From Lottia gigantea (Eukaryota > Mollusca > Gastropoda > Lottiidae), in contig NW_008710453.1 in assembly GCF_000327385.1 (NCBI RefSeq), forward strand, positions 1,020,962 to 1,084,961: a stretch of 64,000 bases of DNA, written 5' to 3'. Position numbers and translations under genes: made by a program. This document shows positions 23,535-37,600 of the stretch, in pieces (within the stretch, counting starts at the first letter, position 1; every line of letters starts with the position of its first letter). Below the pieces are notes generated by a model. The model saw only the letters and a list, made by a program, of their open reading frames with translations. It ran no database searches and had not been told where the DNA came from.

Positions 23535-26500
23535 GGAAAAAAACTCATGCCCATGGCACGCTGCTTTCATTGTTTACGTTCGCAATCAAAGCAGCTGGAG
23601 TGATTTGAATTTTGGTTGGCTGAAATTTTGCAAGACAGCAGGGCCAATTTTGAATGGACATTATTTATCTGTTAATACGTAATTTTTGTCACTTGTTTTA
23701 CCACTATCTCGAGGAAATATGGCGAATGAGGGCGTTGTCCTGACACGACTCCAACAAACGCATTGCAAATATTGTTGATGGATTGGGTGGTTCACGTTGT
23801 TTTAACTCATTTAAATTTAAACGAATTTGTGGATTGAATAATGAGCACGGAATGATTCGTGTCTGATATGAGAGAATATTGAATGTCTATGTTAAATATT
23901 ATATAATGTCAACCCAATTAAAGAGAAACTTAATACATTTCTATATAATTATGTAAGAAAACAATATACGTGTTACCAATTACTTTTCTACGCCTATTTA
24001 TTATTTATGTGATAGGATCAGGCACGTAGCTACATTGATTTAAAATCATTTTCCCCTAGAAAAATTTCTAACAACCGTCCAATTCCATAACCACAAATAA
24101 ACACCATACAAAATTGCCCCTCTGGATAAATTACTTGCCCCTCCGAACAATCAAGTCTGGCTACGGGCCGGAATAGGATTTGCAGATTTGATCGAATGTT
24201 GAGTTGTGATCGACGAAGTTGGGCCTGGACAGGTTGCTTACTACCTTTGTAATTGACCGAGACTACAGAGGCTATTGAATCTGATTGGTTCTAAATCCAC
24301 GTCCGTTTTGATGATGGGAAAATATATTAAAATAATTCATTTATTATGACAATGTCTTCGTATTTTAATTCTTTGCTTGAAAAATCAATAAATATAAAAT
24401 TCGCGGATAGAATTATCAAATATAAACTGACAAAACTGTTAATTTGTTTCGGTTGTAAACTTAGAGGTAGAATATGCTTAATTGTAGTAATCTCCCTTGA
24501 AGGAATTCGAAAGCGTCGTAACAGAAATTTCAATGAACACTCCCATAATATATCCTCGTCATAGACAGATATAGTTGTGGCGTCAGAGACTAGACCATAG
24601 TTCGACCAAGAAGAACCTGAGCAGAATTCAGTCCAGTTTCAATAGAGCAGATGTACATAGTTTGTATGTTTGATTGAACTTTAATTTTTGAAGACTTGAT
24701 CAGAATAGGATGTTTGAAAGCAATTTGTTTCTCGTGCTACATGATTGACCTACGGACAAACTAAACCCCATTCGGTTCTAATGGCTGACTGCGAATCGCC
24801 TGATAAAAAGCGAGATAATCACATCCGAAGGTTGTTCAAGGTATTAGCGGCTCTATTCCTAAAGAATCCAAAATGATGTCTCATCAAATAGCCATCTGCG
24901 AATATCATTAACCACAGTCTTTTGGAAGAATGTCAACTTCTTGAAAACATTTTAAAATCTATCGATTTTAGACACACAGGAAACAAACAATACGAAACAT
25001 TCGTCTAGATAACTTGACTGTTAAGTAATTTTTAAGGATGGCTTAAACAGTCTATAACGGTAGGTTATAAACTGAGATAAATCCAGAGTTTTCGTTCAAA
25101 TGATACTAGTGTACAGTAGAAACTGTATTAAAAGACCACTTAAGGGAATAAACCAAAACGGTCTCTTAATGAAGGCGGTCTCCAAGAAGAGTATTGGGTC
25201 AGTATACTAAATCATCAAAATCGATTTTAAATTTAGTTTTTTTATCCATTCTGATTAGCCTCCCGCCGAAAATTATAGTTTTTAACGTAGAAATTTCTAG
25301 AACAACTTTCACCTGTAAGTAGATAAAATAGCTGAGATATCCATAAATACAAAGGAAGATAAGAAGGAAGCTATTAGTAATTTGAGGTCCAGTGAATATT
25401 TATTTCTAATACTGATCGATAGCTAGAATAATAGACTAATTCAGTTGAGTGAAACACTTCAACTTTTTTCAGTATTGCAAAACACTATAGATCCTCCAGG
25501 CCTTAAACAATACTTCATACTTGCATTTTTATGAAATTCGAGTAAAAACATCAAACTTATTTGCACCAAAAAGCAAATTTACATTATCTTATACAATATT
25601 CCACTCAATGGGGGGTGGCGGTGTCTCGGTCGGCTATATAGTTCAATCCCAGCAAAGTTCTCGAGAGTGTGCTATCATTTTTCAATCAGATTACCCCCAG
25701 TCAGTTATGCATGTAGATGTGTTGTCTTAAAAGGGTGTATAGTCGTGCAGATGGGACAAAAGATGGGTCATTCACTACCGGCTATATATCTAAAAGATGC
25801 TCCAACCGTTTAAAGGTCGGCTACAGAGATGACTAATTCCACTGCTCTGGCAAAACTGTCCTCTGCATCACGTTTCCCGTCCTCACCCAATGATCTGCAC
25901 TTACAGACTGATTTTCGAGTTTTTACCAAATGGATATCGTTATCTAAATATTTGCTTTGACAGCTGATCATTATCTTGCGAATCAACAAAACGTAGTTTT
26001 CCAGGTAGTGTATTTATCCTTGCAATCTTATCGGCAATTTGTACAAATTACTTTTCCTATCTGAATGATTTCAATAACGACAAACAACTACATTTTACAC
26101 TGATAACATAAAAGATTTCCTATTTGTTTTAACAATTGTCACTTATAGAATATTACAATGTAGAGTCGCCTTTTTTAAAAAAAATCATGTTTGAGAATGG
26201 TTAGGGACTGGACAATCAAAAATTATCTATACACCGTTTTCCTTTTATAAACCTTATCAACATGACGTACAATTTTCGGTTACTCTATTTTTCAGGCATC
26301 AACACTCCGAAAATAATGAGGAATTAACAAGGAATATTACTTCTTTGAATGAACATAAAAATGTAATAATTATAAAACAGAATCCCTCTGTAATCCGATA
26401 AATCGACAAAAATAAAAACGTAAAAAAATAAAAGTTTGCATAAGTGTTCGTTTGTTTTAATGAACAAATATTTACCGGACAACGTCAAAAACCTATAATA

Positions 26501-26863
26501 TTGGTTTAAATTTCATTGATCAAAATGTAGCAAATCTGAATCGGAGTACATAATAATAATCCTTTTTAGTTTGGTTGGAGGCAACTATAGAAAATTGACA
26601 TCAAATGATTCTAAGAGGTATAAGAAGAGCTTTGTTATTTTCCTAATTTTTCTTGTAGGAAATCTGTATAATTATATCTATATTTATCGATATTGGCTAA
26701 ACGCTGAATAAATTACTAATTTTAACATTGGTCGTAGTGATTATGGAACTAATGGATTACTAAATTTAAAGTTACAGCACTGCTGGATAATACATTACTT
26801 GGTTTTAAGTGTATGGATAGTTGATCGAAAATGTACTGAGGTTTCCCCTTTGAACACAAGAAA
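23535..26863. other. Intergenic between the transposon and gene D
   Basis: 3.3 kb with no supported gene. 25125-25190 (agtagaaactgtattaaaag ... ggtctcttaatgaaggcggt) looks like the end of a pogo/Tigger-type MITE. The last kilobase should contain the gene D promoter; nothing specific was recognised there. Confidence 0.35.
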
Positions 26864-29800
26864 ATGACACCCACGTTGCTTGGTATAAGTATTTTGGTAG
26901 TTTTCGTGACTAAAGTTAACACTCAGTTGAGGGAGACTCGTTATGTGAAAAGTTTTTTTGAGAAATCTGCGTGGTCAGTTACTTCTGCTCACAGTAAAAG
27001 ATCATCAAATATTAATTCATATTTTCAATGTGCTGCACAGTGTTCTTCTGATGACCTGTGTACCAGATTTGAGTTTTGTCCGAACAGCTCACCAGAAAAA
27101 TGTACTTTGTACCAAAGTGGAAGTACCTGCCACGAAGAAAATACTGAAAAGACCAACACTGGTTGTAAATGTTTCAGAATGGTATTTTTGTTTTCATTTC
27201 CTTCTTATTGACGAGAGCTTATGCAGTCTAATAAAAATAAGACAAAACTTTTGTTCCACTTTTTATCAGCTTTTATAGACAGCTTTCTATAGACCCTAAC
27301 TTAAGTAAAAGCTTATAAAAAAAGGAGCGAATTTTTTTTTTTATTAAACTGGAGTTCATGCTGTTTTGGAAACAAATGACACCTTCTTTGGGAAATTGAT
27401 GTCCACTTTCTAAAATTGAAACTGAAGGGCCGCGTTTGAGCAAAGTGGCCAAATTAACCGAATAGGAGTTAGCAACGCTTACTCCTCTTACACTTGATAC
27501 CACTTTTCATTAAGAGATACTTGTTCATTTATGATTGATATACTTCTTCATAAAATGAAAACTTCATTAGCTGCTATTAATGTATTGATTTTGGAATTCG
27601 GATTTTGTTTTTGGATCGTTAGTAATCGTTTTTTTTTTACATGGATAATGTAATTGATGATGCAATAATTAATATTTTAGGAATTGATGAGGTATGAAGA
27701 TGAAACTTGTCGTTGTCCTGTAGGATATTATGGTGACGGTGATCAGTGTTGTCAACATGTCATACAAGGTCAGATTTGGAGTAAATGCTTTCAGATGTTA
27801 GGTTAAGAGGAGCGAGTTAAGATTAAAGTAGAATTGTCTGCAATCATACGCTTTAAAATGCTTTTGTTTTTAATGAACGCACTCGACTGACTCAAAATAA
27901 TTGTTCCTCTGACAATTGTTACGAATTCAAACAAGTCTGACTTAAAGAAAAACAAACTGATTTTTTTTTGCTTACACATACGACAGACTAATGACTATTG
28001 AAACAATGTAAAATGCTCTACAAGGAACGATTAAGAAAATGTGTACTACAACGTAAGATCAGAATCGGGATAAGTAAAAATGCTCTAAAAGGTAAGATTA
28101 AGAATGAAGTTAAGTCAAATGCCTTACAAGGTAAGATTAAGAATGGTGTTAAGCCAAGTGTCTTACACGGTAAGATTAAGAATGGTGTTAAGTCAAGTGT
28201 ATTTCACGGTAAGATTAAGAATGGTGTTAAGTAAAGTGTTCTACAACGTAAGATCAGAATAAGGATAAGTAAAATGATCTTGAAGGTAAGATTAAGAACG
28301 GTTTTAAGTAAAATGATCTGGAATGTAAGATTAAGAATTATGTTAAGTAAATTGTTCTAAAAGGTAAGATTAAGAACGGTTTTAAGTAAAATGATCTGGA
28401 AGGTAAGATTAAGAATGGTGTTAAGTAAAATTTTTTCTACAAGGTAAGATTAAGAATTATGTTAAGTAAATTGTTCTAAAAGGTAAGATTAAGAATGGTG
28501 TTAAGTAAATTGTCTTAGAAGGTAAGATTAAGAATGATAGTAAGTAAAATTTTCTACATGGCAAGATAAAAGAAGGGTGTTCAGTAAAATTTTCTACATG
28601 GTAAGATTAAGAATGGTGTTAAGTAAATTGTCTTAGAAGGTAAGATTAAGAATAGTATTAAGTAAGATTTTCTACATGGTAAGATTAAGAATGATGTTAA
28701 GTGAAATGTTCTACAAGGTAAGATAAAAGAAGGGTGTTCAGTAAAATTTTATACAAGGCAATATTAGGAATGATGTTAAGTAAATTGTTCTACAAGGTAA
28801 GATCAGATGTTAAGTAAAATTTTCTACAAGGTAAGATTAAGAACGGTGTTAAGTAAACTGCTCTTGAGGGTAAATTTAAGAATGGTGTAAAGTAAAATGC
28901 TCTACAAGGTATGATTACGAATTGTGTTAAGTAAAATGTTCTACAAGGTAAGATTACACTAAGTAAGACTGAGAAGTGAAATGTTATACTAAGTAAGAAT
29001 TGAGAATTTGATAAAGTGAAATGTTACACTAAGTAAGTCTGAGACAAAGTTTGGGTATTTAATACAGTAAAATGCTATAAACTAAGTAAGTTATTCTTAG
29101 AATTTAATAAAGTGAAATGTTACACTAAGTAAGAACATAGAATTTAATAAAGTGAAATGTTTTACTAAGTTAGACTGATAATGTATTAAAGTGAAATGCT
29201 ATACTTTGTAAGTCTGAGAATTTAATAAAGTAATATGTTTCACCAAGTTAGACTGATGATTTATTAAAGTGAAATCGTATACTAAGTAAGTCTGGGAATT
29301 TAATAAAGTGAAATGTTATACTAAGTAAGACTGAGAATTAAGTAAGACTGAGAATTGAATACAGTGAAATGTAATACTAAGTAAGACTGAGAATTAACTA
29401 AGACTGAGAATTGAATAAAGTGAAATGTTATACTAAGTAAGACTGAGAATTAAGTAAGACTGAGAATTGAATAAAGTGAAATGTTATACTAAGTAAGACT
29501 GAGAATTAATTAAGACTGAGAATTTTATAAAGTGAAATGTTATACTAAGTAAGACTGGGTATTTAGTGGGGAAAGGTCATAACCGCTGGCCAACAATAAG
29601 GACCAGCTTAAACTAAGTTTCGACAGACTGAAATTCGTTTTTTCTAGACCTGTTCTTAAAAATTACGAAAGAAGTGGAAAGAACATTAAGTCGCAGGACA
29701 AGTATTCTTTGTTAAAAACCTTTCTATCGATTAACGACATACATAAATATTATTTTCTTCAGAAAGTTTATTTTGACTTAAATAAGGTAACGATTATTTA

Positions 29801-30926
29801 ACTTTAAGCAGCATACTATTTTTTTATGGCATAGTCTTTGTTTATATAATATATTATATTATTAACAAGTCTTGTTTTCAAAAAAACGTCAGAATTTGAA
29901 AGAAAAAATGTTTTGTTTCGTGACAGAAAGTTGACATCGAGTGCAATTGTGTCCCATTATATCAGGATCCTTGATCGATTGCATTATCCCCTTCCCCCCA
30001 ATAAATCATCACTATTTCGTGATTTTCTTTTAGATTTTCTCTGCAATCTTTTTCAAATGTCATAATTACCCCCTTCCCCCAAGTTGAAAACTCCTGTGTT
30101 ATATCTTAACGAATACATGCACACAGCATTAGCAAAAGCCTAGATAAGCAGGACCTACAACTTTATTTCCATTAATTTGTAGTTGACTCAAAATGTTGTC
30201 ACAGCGGACGTGTGACATCGATAAAGTAAGGACAATACTCTGTTAATGCCCGGTTGTGTCTTTTCAGACTGTACTGAAGGTTATGTTATGCTTGATATTT
30301 TGAAGGATAGAGGGTTCTTTATTACGTCCATTAAACCGCTGCCTGACCCTGAAGAACCATTTGAGGTTTTATGTTATTTGGAATGGGGTGGATTTACCAT
30401 AATCCAGCAACGTGAACATCTTTCTCAATCTACAGATTTCAACAAAAACTGGATTGAATACCGCAATGGATTTGGAACTTTACATGGAAACTTTTGGCTA
30501 GGGTTGGAAAAAATGTACAAAATTCTCCAAAACAACAATACAAATGGTTTTAATTTGCATATTCATTTCTTTGATACAGTCTATTCACAATGCACATGGC
30601 AGGTAGATAAATTTAACCTAGAAGGCGAATCTTCTAATTACACGGCAATTTTTAAAAATGCCTATTTTTTATATTCTGATTGGTGTGATGGGATGTTCAC
30701 CAGTTTAACTCCAGATTCCAGACCATTTTCTACGTTTGACCACATCAGTTATCCTGATAACTTCAACTGTACTGGTCGAGAAGAGTCCGGGTGGTGGTTT
30801 GCTGATGACGTTAACTGCTCGTTTTCCAACATAAATTCTAAACGTATTGATGATGATATAGTAATTGAAACGGCTAATGGTACTGTCAGAGCTCGAAAAG
30901 TTATCATGCAAGTCAAAAGAGCGTAA
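26864..30926 (+). CDS. Gene D: secreted PAN/Apple-EGF-fibrinogen (FReD) protein, type II
   Basis: Exons 26864-27181, 27681-27768 (88 nt) and 30268-30926 give 354 residues. MTPTLLGISILVVFVTKVNT is the signal peptide. The PAN/Apple-like domain carries YFQCAAQCSSDDLCTRFEFC and KCTLYQSGSTC. The hinge is ETCRCPVGYYGDGDQCCQ. The FReD begins DCTEGY and has WIEYRNGFG, NFWLGLEK, WCDGMF, FSTFDH and GWWFADDVNCSFSN. It is the closest paralogue of gene C. The exon 2 donor is gtcaga, weaker than the gtaaga of gene C. Intron 2 (2.5 kb) holds a 39-bp satellite full of GTAAG sites. A polyadenylation signal AATAAA lies 27 nt past the stop (30953-30958). C and D are divergent, 6.7 kb apart. Confidence 0.85.
28000..29565 (+). 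repeat. 39-bp satellite in gene D intron 2, unit carrying a splice-donor core
   Basis: About 24 units of the form (c)tacaaggtaagattaaga... (28000-28975) pass into about 15 units of a diverged variant, tactaagtaagactgagaa... (28975-29565), in the same 39-bp register. 39 is a multiple of three, so part of the array (27998-28234) is open and would encode a 13-residue repeat (LxGKIKNGVK); this is incidental. Most units keep GTAAG. The phrase acaag-gtaaga equals the exon 2/intron 2 junction of gene C, so the array may have grown from such a junction. Confidence 0.85.
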
Positions 30927-33900
30927 AGAACTAGAATATATAAGACGATGTCAATAAAACGATGGATGAATTATATTTCAATAAATATAGTCGCATCAAT
31001 GTTTTCTTTTCTTGGTGATAGCGCCATAATTGAGCTAAATCTTGTACCTTTTAGACGATAAATAATGCGATATACGGTATAGTCAACGATAGACATCAGA
31101 TATCTTACCAATGTACATAAGCATAGAAATGTGAGTGAGAAAACCTATAGGATATTTCATATCTGTCCAAAATGAATAATATATGGTTAGCAACTAAGGT
31201 GCATCTTCACTACAAACCACTCCTATTTATAGAAAACTGAATTTCAGTTTATTTTGATTATTGGTCTCCAAAGTTATCGTTCTTTATGTAACTTTCGATG
31301 TGATCGTTGTCGCAATGGAGGACACATGTTCATGTAAAATATTACTGAAACTAGATTGAAAATCTATATAAATTTATTAAATGAAATCAATAATGAGATG
31401 TTTTCTTTTTATTTTTGATACCGCAAAATTTAACTTGTGGTTTATTTTACTTAGGATTCTTTGGAAAAAGACTTTTGATTATGACTAAACGTGCCACCTT
31501 GACACACATATTCTACAAGGATAACAACTTAAATTCAACGAAGAGTCTGTCTACCGGATGTTCGTTTGAGAGGTCAGTTGCAACGAATTTGGGGTACAAA
31601 CAGGGTGTAGACTGAATAGGGGACGTGACATTCCAAATGCTAAAGCACTGTCGAAGCTCCATTGGCACAAGCATCCTTTGGAGGAGAATTTTGAAAAACA
31701 GACTTTAGTTGGCACTTTCTGGCAAATACTTTGGGGAATACACCTATAAAAATCATATTTTGAAATTTCTTGGAAAATAGTACAATTATTGATAAAACAA
31801 TAATCGTTCATGTTTCAAAGTGTTTTTTCGTAGGAACAAAGAGTAGCCGAATATTAAAAATGTTTTGTTTTGTTCCACACAGCAGTTAGCTGGAATATAA
31901 TCTATTGTTTTGAAACATTATATATTATTGTGATATTATATAACAACCTTACTATTTATGAAAACAGTTTTTAATAATTAATAAGTAATTTCAATATAAA
32001 ATAATCTTCAATGGACTTTTCGTTTTTTATTGAAGATGATATCTTTATATTTAACGATTCTAAATACTTACAAATGCTTAAGATAACAAACTTTCTACTT
32101 CCTCTTGGGGAAAGGTGCATAAGTAAAATCCATATTTATGTTAGTCGTTGAAAGTTCAAGAATTTATTGATTAAGTGCCATGCACACGCCATGTGGCATA
32201 TAATTTACAAATTTGTAATATCTGTTCAATTATGTAGGAGGAAGATGTTTGGCGAATTAAACCGTTCATTGGATGAACAGTTTCAAAACTGTGATCTGAA
32301 GAATATCTTCTAGCTTGCCAGGTTTGTTCAAATTTGACAAAAAATGTCTGACGTGATTAAAAAGGCAAAACCATAATCATCTTTCGAACAGAATTTAAAC
32401 ACTTTTAGTTTTAAGAATGATTTTTGCGTTGATAAGTAAAATAAACATGATCACGCATTATTACACTGAATATAGAGGACAATTGTTTTCGCCTGTAAGT
32501 TTGAATTTATTTTGGCTGCAATTGTGAGAGAACATAGGTTTTCTATTCAAATCATATTTAAATGAAAAATAAGTCAAAAAGTACTGTTTTGAAGCTGCAA
32601 TACAAATTTCAATATACAGACTGATTTGCGAAGACAGAACCTAGGAAATTACCAGACTGGGCGTCAACCGTACAGCAGTCAAAATACTGCAATTCGTCTC
32701 CATTTCTAGCATTTGTATTCCCTCAGCTCGGTACCTGGCATTGTCACATCGAGGGATGGGGTAGGGCGGGTCACGCGTCTGCTTCAAAACAACAAGATTT
32801 GTTAAAACAAAATCAGGTCGACACAGATTTATCAATTTCTGTTGTTATTGTAAAATCAAGCTTAGATTTCCATTAGTGCCAACACTGCGTTTTATCTTTT
32901 ATATAAAACTCAATAGATATTTCAAAATTTAACGAGTTAATTGGTGCATACCTCCATTTAATCCAGGAAAACGCATGGAATCTTGCTTCTGCTGATTAAC
33001 TGTTTGTGCGTATATTAATTTACTGCTTGGACATATTGATTACTATTAATACTTAATGATATCAACACAAAATGCATATCAATCAATTTTGTATCATTTT
33101 TAATCTTTACAGTTACCATCAAGCACATACTACATTTTCATTTATTTATCGAGTAGGGGTTATTGTTTGCTAGACATGGTGACCAACGACCAATTCCAAC
33201 CTTACATCTAAAGAGAGAACGACGGAAGTTAAACAACAACTGAAGAAATTTGTTCTAGTTGAAAATATTAATTAATTTCCCTGCCACTATATTTCATTTC
33301 AAATAATTACTTAGTATGCACTTTGTATGCACTTGTTACAAATTTGGCCAAATTTCACAGAGAAAATGAATTTTTAGAATTCGCGACCAATTTCGGATAT
33401 ACGTCAATTAGACACAGTCCTACAATTTCGACTTTTGCGGACTTTTAGCATGTCATTTCAGTGAAAAAATATTTTAATGTCAATTTGAGTGACCAAATTC
33501 CGTGGAGAAAACATTTAGGATTGAATTTTAACGAACTTGTAGTATGCCATTCAAGGACCTTGCTGAAATGCATTGAAGTGAGAATATCTTTATTGTCATT
33601 TATTCGACTAGCCTACATCCAATGAAAAAAAAATTGGCGGCCATTTTGGATTTACTTAAATAAGACACACTAAATGCACTTCAATGCAATATCACATCGC
33701 TTTAATAAGAATTGATTAAGTTAAAAGTTAAAATAATGCACTCTTTTGTTATCAAATTTACATACTATGTACAAACAAATTTTTCAAATGTAGATAAGTT
33801 CAAGTTTCTTGTTTTATTGTGTTTATTTTAATATCATTTTTTTAAATTCATTGATTCACCTATTGTTCAAAATTCTAATTTCTATTTCACTAGGGGAAGG

Positions 33901-34671
33901 TTTATACATTTTATAATTTGTTTGAAACAATAAATTAAAAATAATAAGTTAAAGAGTGCCCTCAAAGAGTGCCCTCTATACGACAATGATATATATAGGT
34001 ATTGACAAGCGTGCAATAAGCATAACATTTTCATCTAAAAAGATTTATACCAAGGTCGCGTACTGTTGACGTATATTTCAACCAATCACGGTGCGTAAAT
34101 GCAGAGTCTATGTCTAAATATCGTCTGTGAATTGAAAACCTAAAGTAGAACGATATGAGCAATGACATTGAGACTGCCGACAATAGCTCATAAAAGTGAT
34201 TCTGATTGATTGAGTGATATAAATAGCTTGAAACATCATCAGTACGAGTTGGTAAAAATCTCGTAAGATTACAATCTAGACCCACAAAAAAAAAATAATA
34301 AATAAATAACAACGAAACGAAATTGAAATCTAATTTTAATTAGATTGACACAGGGTTGATGTTATCTGCGATCACGGCATTTATGAACAATGACACATTT
34401 GGATGTCCTTGGCAAAACACAGTAGGCACATTAATGTTAATGTAATACTCAATCGCAAGGGGCATGTACATGTGGCGATCCGGATAAAAGAGAGGTGCAT
34501 GTTAATGGTGCGTTTTAATGAATTACGAGAGAACCGGGCGTCACATAAGAATTATGATATATATAGATAGCTGAAGTGAAACTCTATTGCATGCTCAATA
34601 TTTATGTAAAGTTCTATCTTTTATAAATGTCTTAAACCAAGATAATGTATATCCCCCGAGAGACTTTCTCA
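30927..34671. other. Intergenic between convergent genes D and E
   Basis: 3.7 kb, very AT-rich. AATAAA at 30953 serves gene D. No coding frame with a recognisable motif was found; short frames at 31415, 31551, 32641 and 34031 look random. No clear repeat structure was seen. Confidence 0.4.
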
Positions 34672-37600
34672 TCACATTAACCGTTTTAGTTTCAATTGTA
34701 CCATTTTGAGATAATTATATCCACCATCATCTGCTTTCATCTTTATTCCACTGAGATCACGTGGACTGTTCACATTTTCAAAGGAACAACCCGGTTGATT
34801 TCCAAACCACCAACCGGAAGCTTGTGCAGCTGGACAACCATTTCCATAAGAATCGTGATCGAATGTTGAAAATGGCTTCCCATTGGTACGGAAATTATTA
34901 AAATCAATAGATCCTTCACACCATTTGGAGCAGTGTCCAACAGCTGTAAATGTTCCTGTAAAGTTGGATGCCTCATTTCCAATATTGAAATTCCCTACAT
35001 TATATTGGCAGTTATCATTATTAGTATCTGTCATGTCAAAGTCCAGTTGAAATCCATTACCGTCGTTATTCAAAATGTGCTTCACCTTATCAAATCCGAG
35101 CCAAAAATTGGAATCGGTATGTCCAAAACCTTTCTTATATTCCTCCCAGCTTCGGTTGAAGTTTTCAGGGCGGCCATCTAATCTTCGCGCTTGTATGACT
35201 GTCAAACCACTGTATCCGAAATGACATAAGACTTGAAATGGCTCGCCGTCATACGATGTCGGCTTTATGTACGATAATAGGTCACCCTTATCTTTGAGAT
35301 GAGGAACTGTGTTTTGACCGTCAGTACAATCTGGAAGAATAAATAAAAATATTTGTCGAAAATTATGGTTTGATAAAGTTGATGATCCTTCTCTTCATGT
35401 CAACCCAGAGCAAATATTAGGTGAGTCAGTTTCAATCATATGAATCAAGTATCAATTTGAGATGCTCGTTAACCTGGAGATCCGGGTTCGACTGTAGATT
35501 AGCTCCAGATGAAAACGTTGGATTTGTCTCTCTTCAGATGGAGGGACTGGCGCTTGTTTGGATGATTAAAAAAAAATCTAGACCTCTTGAAACAATCTTT
35601 CACGACAAGTAAAACAATGACTTTTACTGGTTTATTCCCATATCGCCCCTTCCCCATTTGTATCCAATCTTTTCCAATTTATTCCCTTTCCATTTTGCCC
35701 TTTTCCATTTGTCCCTTTCCTTTCTCATTTTCGTATTGCTGTCCCATTTTGCCCCTTTTTTATTCCGCTCCTCTCACAATTTTTTTTTATATTGAATTTG
35801 AAAAGAGAAAGGGAGAAATGGGAAGGGGCAAATTGGGGATGGGGCGATATGTAGCAAAATAGTAAGGAGCTATATGGGATAGGGTCCGAACAGGAATGAT
35901 TTAAGAATGAATTCCTACTTGGTAAATGTGAGGCGAAAGGGGCGAGATGGCATGACACCAATATTACTATCTTCGAAATAGATTACATTTCAAATACCTT
36001 TTATGATCAATTTACAACAATTTTCGCCATTTCCATGATAACCAACGGGACAGTGACAATTAGTGTCCTGGTGTTTAACAAATAACTGAAAATAAAAAAA
36101 TAACATGAATACTATATCATGTCCATGTATATATGTAGCACTTTATTCATGTATTCAATTTTATCATTTATCAAAAATCAACTGACTTCCCGTTTGTCTT
36201 CAATTAGATAAGAGTTGCCTAGAATTCCTTTAATACATTTTAATGTGTTAATTATTGAGCCAGAATGTCTGTGTCATTTTACCTATTGGTTGTTTTTCAT
36301 ATTGTACATTTTTGCATCTTCGTGACCAACGATCGTGTTCATGCGGATGTTTTTTTTTAAATTGTATTTCATCGATTTACCTATAATTAGTCGTATCCTT
36401 GAAAGAATAATATATAATAAAACAAAAGTAAATTAATATCATTCTATCAAGAACACTTCCGGAAGACACTCATCACACACAATGTGGCGGAGTTACAGAC
36501 TGCTGATTACAAAAGGCAGAACATCAGAAAAAATAGCTATGTAATAAAACTAATGGAATTGTTTTTAAAGAATAAAGAAAGAACTTGATCGGTTTTTGAA
36601 CAAAAAAATAGAAAATACAACTGGATCTTTGTTGCTAAAATTGAAAAAATCTTGATGTGTTGTAAAATTTAGAAGTACATAGAAACATAATGTGTAGATG
36701 ACAAGAAATGCACATTTTGCTGATATTTATTTTAGCTTTTAAAGTTAGTTATGGTTTTGGTAGGTGTTATAAAACTACTTTTCGAATTTAAGCAAAATAG
36801 AAGCCTAATTGTATAGAAATATGTCTCTTACATATTCTGAAGATTTTTATAAAAAAAAACCGAGGCCCAACGCCAAGTAAATAGCATATTTTATTTCCAC
36901 GTTTTTGAAAATGAAAATTTTGCATGCTGCCCCCGCTTCTTTGTTAATTTGTCATCTAAGGTGTTGAAACCTGCCCTGCGTTCCAATAAAAAAAAACGTT
37001 TCCGAACTTTTCGAAATAACGTCTCGTAACGTCTCTGAATATTCCCTCCGCTCAAATAATTGGATTAGTAATCCGTGATATAAGTAGAAATGATGACTTT
37101 CACGCCATTGTTTACTTCCTTTTACTGATTGTAACTTTATACCAACCCTAGTCCCAGCAAATGCAAATGTTTCGCTGTTTTTGACGTTTTATGTTTTGTT
37201 CATCAGACAAGGATCAATCCAGTCTGTCCATCAACCTGCATATCTAAACTGAAGAGAGTTAGACGTCCTTCTTTTCAGCAGCTAATGAAGACGGGCAGTC
37301 CAGATATAAGCCTACTCATTTTCATCACAACCAATAAATATTCATCCATTTAGTCATACATTTCTTTCAGAACATTTTGATATTTCTTTAGGGTCCATCC
37401 TGGTATAAGAGTGTGTGATGATGAACAATTTCACCAATTTTGGTCTATCAAAATCTGTAAAGAGCTGTTCATTCTAGACGTTAACGAGCTGAGAGTTGAA
37501 CGCGTTTCGAATAAAAAATTTTCACGATGTGTTCATTCTTGAGATTTAATAAATAATTTCACACAGAATTGTGCCTTTTAGAGAGTGTTTACGAGCAATA

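Noticed and set aside
27998-28234. Open frame with a 13-residue repeat (LxGKIKNGVK)
   Set aside because: It is the 39-bp intron satellite of gene D read in one frame. The unit length is a multiple of three, so openness is expected; no start context or homologue.
13000-29500. CRISPR-like arrays (tandem repeats at 12.8, 28 and 38.4 kb)
   Set aside because: Repeats are directly abutting without unique spacers, and the genome is clearly animal; these are satellites.
34031-34312. 93-codon minus-strand frame as a gene
   Set aside because: AT-rich, without a motif or splice partners; it lies upstream of nothing recognisable.
35460-35520. Possible tRNA (gggttcgactgta)
   Set aside because: No acceptor stem or D-arm could be paired around it.
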